This document shows, one piece after another, positions 61,406-64,000 of a stretch of DNA of 64,000 bases (position 1 is its first letter; every line of letters begins with the position of its first letter). Origin of the DNA: Owenia fusiformis (taxonomy: Eukaryota; Annelida; Polychaeta; Sabellida; Oweniidae); the NCBI GenBank assembly GCA_903813345.2, contig CAIIXF020000006.1, forward strand, positions 20,281,936 to 20,345,935, written 5' to 3'. The position numbers and the translations under genes were made by a program. The notes under the pieces were generated by a model that ran no database searches, was not told where the DNA came from, and worked only from the letters and a program-made list of their open reading frames with translations.

Positions 61406-62240
61406 ATTTTTCACTCCTTCAAACGTGGTGAATCCTAAAAATCTTTAAGTGGGACTCCCTTAGAAGTTTTGAACTGAATTTACACTTCTTAATGCTGAAA
61501 TTGATAGTTTATCCATACATTTTAAGAAAATAGGTATGTCAACAATCAACAAAGGGGGGGGGGGGCAAATTTCCAGTCAGAGAAAAAAAGTTCAGCAGAA
61601 AAAATGTTGGCCCCCTAAAATTGGGCCCAAATTTTGAAACTTTGAGGCCCATTTTCTTCAAAATTTTCGAATTTTCTCTCTACAGTCCTCGTTGCCCCTT
61701 AAAATTTTCTGTATCTGTTTAAGGGTATCTGTTTATACACCAAGTCATGGTAAGAACTGTGTTTGAATCAGTCTACTCTGATATCTTTATTGAAAAGCTA
61801 TGGTCAATAAATAAGGTATTTTATTTGTTCTTTAATAGATTTTTATTTTTTTTGAAAATAATTTGTCTGCGTCAGCAATTCATTAAATAATTACAGTTCT
61901 TCAAAAAAGCAAATTGGAATCCAGTACTGGTTGCCCCAGTGTATGCATTGATTTTGTAGGATTACATTCTTTTATCAAAAAAATATAACGCAGATGCGAG
62001 TAGTTATCACATCCTACAACCCTTTAGAGTGTGAAAAGGGGTCGTAGGATGCGATAAGCGAGTAGATAGTTACCAGTTTCGCCACCATGTGGCTCGTTTG
62101 GGTCAGATAACATTGCAGATATAGTAGAAAGTTCAACCCGAACTAGAAGTCACATGTTCAAAAAAAATAAAATTTGCAAAGTTGATTAACAATTTTCGAA
62201 ACCATATTTCACATGTTTCAAGATGTACTTTTACATGTTA
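61406..62240. other. Non-coding stretch with a degraded G-rich repeat
   Basis: At about 61550-61700 a G run is followed by GGCCCCCTAAAATTGGGCCC-like sequence, related to fragments near 22372 and 35605. TCCTACAACCC and GGGTCGTAGGATG form a small inverted pair at about 62012-62052. Confidence 0.5.
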
Positions 62241-62955
62241 TGATGTTATCATAACTAAATTAATGTCATTGCTGAATTTATAAAATAAGTTTCCATACGT
62301 AAAATAAAAAATAATCGAAAATAATTAAAATGGGACGGAGGGGGGGGGAGGGGACGGAGGGGGGGAGTAATAATTCTATAAAGTGAAACAACTTCACACG
62401 AATTCTTGTATTTGAAAAATGAACTCATTAACTTAGTAAGAAACTGGATGATATACCCCTGGAGACTGAAAAATGGGGACATTTGGAGTAAAAGGACTTA
62501 AAGTCGCGAAACATCTCTAATCATGTCTTATATACATATTGCTCCCCCCCTCCGTCCCCTCCGTCCCAAATTCATTATTTTCGATTATTTTTTATTTCAC
62601 ATATGGAAACTTATTTCATAAATTCAGCAATGACATTAATTTAGTTATGATAACATCACTTACAAGTATTTATTACAGGTCGTCCAGACCATTGTTGCTT
62701 GATTTATAGCAAAAACGTTGATTTGTGCCTGTTGATGGCCTTGCGCCTTTTTAATAGATCTCATACCTTAGATGCGTATCGTTTCAGAAAAAATCCCAGG
62801 AAACCTAACATATTCTACCATACCATGCGCCTATCCATTAAGGAATTCAATAGTAAACTTTTTCTTGAAAAAATAAATCTTCCAGATTTGTTGAATTTCC
62901 TAGCAGAAATTGCCTGCTCCCCCCCTCCGTCCCATATTCACGATCACCGGGCGTG
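62241..62955. mobile_element. Family D foldback element, truncated copy in reverse orientation
   Basis: This is the reverse complement of most of the element at 4746-5762. The arm at 62241-62367 is cut at its outer end, while the core (62370-62540) and the other arm (to CGATCACCGGGCGTG at 62955) are complete. The G/C-rich GGGACGGAGGGGGG blocks and the arm frame (62699-62956) are retained. The missing outer end precludes a target duplication. Confidence 0.85.
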
Positions 62956-62956
62956 A
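62699..62956 (+). CDS. Arm open frame of family D, second copy
   Basis: This frame of about 85 residues matches the one at 5524-5763. Both share NIFYHT, LPDLLNFLAEIACSPPPSH and HDHR near the end. It runs through the terminal repeat and stops just beyond the element. Conservation between copies is expected from shared origin and does not by itself show selection. The function is unknown. Confidence 0.2.
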   Translation: MIYSKNVDLCLLMALRLFNRSHTLDAYRFRKNPRKPNIFYHTMRLSIKEFNSKLFLEKINLPDLLNFLAEIACSPPPSHIHDHRA

Positions 62957-64000
62957 GTTTATGATACATCAGATTTTTTTCATACAAAATATAGATCAGA
63001 TTAGATTACTTTTTAAGCTTTCTATATACTGCATCCAGAAAAGAAACTTTGTATGAAAATATATTGACAGATAGTGGAATTAAACCAGTTTTTAAATAAA
63101 AATCAACAAAACACATTTTTTTATTTTTAAAGGTTTTAATATTTTCAAAATTAAGGAATCACTATCTTTTTGAAAAGAGGATAGCACTCCTAGCGACTGG
63201 CAGATGACATATGCCCTTTTTTCTATCTGGACTTTAATCCAGAATTAATATGCCCTTGCAATAATTATGTGCCCTTGGATTGGGAAGTGAAGAAGAGATT
63301 TAAATAGTGTATACACACTTTAATCTATTGTAAACAGAGTATAATCAAATATCTATTTGTTCTTTTAACTTACAAATGCCAAAATCGGTACATTTCTAAA
63401 AATATCATTTTCTTAAATCTATTGTTTTCTCAAAGTATGACTACATGATTTCCATAGCAATGAGAATAGAGAGAGAGATTTCTAAGTTAGGTTAACTTTT
63501 GGACAATGGATACAATTATCAAAACAGTTTCCATTGTTCAGTGCAAGTTAAAAACTCTTAAATAACGTATTGTCTTCACTAAAATTTTGCACTAAATTCT
63601 ACACACACACTCTCGAGTTCAATAACTACTGACTATCTATCTACTGGTACCTATGCTTGTTAACAAGACAGACTTTTTGGAAGTATTTTATTAAATTGTG
63701 GCACTAAAAATGATTTTTGCACAATTCATTTGAAGAAAGAACTTATTACCAAGAACTGATTGTACAGAAGCAATATTGTGTAGTATTTAGTGTGAAATCT
63801 ATGAGACAGACTGGCCTTTACTTAAAATATAGGAAGGGTTTTTAAAGTCACAAGGGCACCCAACCATCAAGCTTGTTTGGATAGAAGCATTCTGCTTTTA
63901 ACAATACATATTGTGAATGACAATTGACAGCGTTTACAATAAAATAACTAAAATACAATAAAATATACAAGAGGCAGTGATTACGCAAAATGCTTATTTC
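62956..64000. other. Non-coding stretch at the right edge
   Basis: AT-rich sequence with a short ACACACACAC tract at 63601. I see no gene or repeat I can support. Confidence 0.4.

Overview
This window looks like an AT-rich (about two-thirds A+T by eye), repeat-dense piece of a metazoan nuclear genome. The evidence is eukaryotic: spliced coding fragments with GTAAGT donors, a eukaryotic tRNA-Gln gene with a T-run terminator, a 5'-truncated CR1/L2/Jockey-type LINE, many short inverted-repeat DNA elements with clean target-site duplications, and several tandem arrays. The style (foldback elements, C/G homopolymer tracts, GAACACCTC-type repeats) suits a marine invertebrate, perhaps a mollusc. That taxonomic guess is inference, and no gene here settles it.

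Coding content is very low. Two minus-strand segments look like real exons: a first coding exon at 46374-46221 and an internal exon at 1408-1170. Their splice phases match and joining them gives a 131-residue reading frame with one membrane segment. If they belong to one gene, almost everything from 1.4 to 46.2 kb is intron. A promoter-like block on the right (59.0-60.6 kb) carries NRF1-, YY1-, CCAAT-, E-box- and ZNF143-like motifs and a short ATGGCGG reading frame. A tRNA-Gln(TTG) gene sits at 61325-61396.

The rest is mobile and repeated DNA. Two short non-autonomous families have 9-bp target duplications: family A (681-751, 2746-3044, 12671-12752, 50602-50959, plus fragments) and family B (29825-30056, 38615-38846, 44151-44381). 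Family B carries CCAAT, ETS-like and ATGG motifs. There are foldback elements at 4746-5762 with a reverse-oriented relative at 62241-62955, a TA-flanked one at 13891-14643 and a TTAA-flanked one at 37766-38380. Smaller inverted-repeat elements lie at 18299-18694, 23914-24415, 36349-36908, 40421-40583, 41588-41872 and 48558-48713. A perfect 132-bp-arm palindrome lies at 49351-49626. The LINE fragment occupies about 32610-34741.

Tandem arrays are prominent: 91 bp x3 at 9.3 kb, 19-bp units at 43.4 kb, 21-bp units at 51.3 kb (open in several frames on both strands) and a large 34-bp array at 54.87-57.4 kb. The 19-bp and 34-bp units share a GAACACCTCT-like core with the small TA-flanked elements at 40.4 and 48.6 kb, which suggests that satellite arrays grew from the inside of such elements. 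A cluster of RFX/X-box-like motifs at 52.05-52.95 kb and a perfect DR1 nuclear-receptor motif at 40.1 kb are the most specific regulatory candidates outside repeats.
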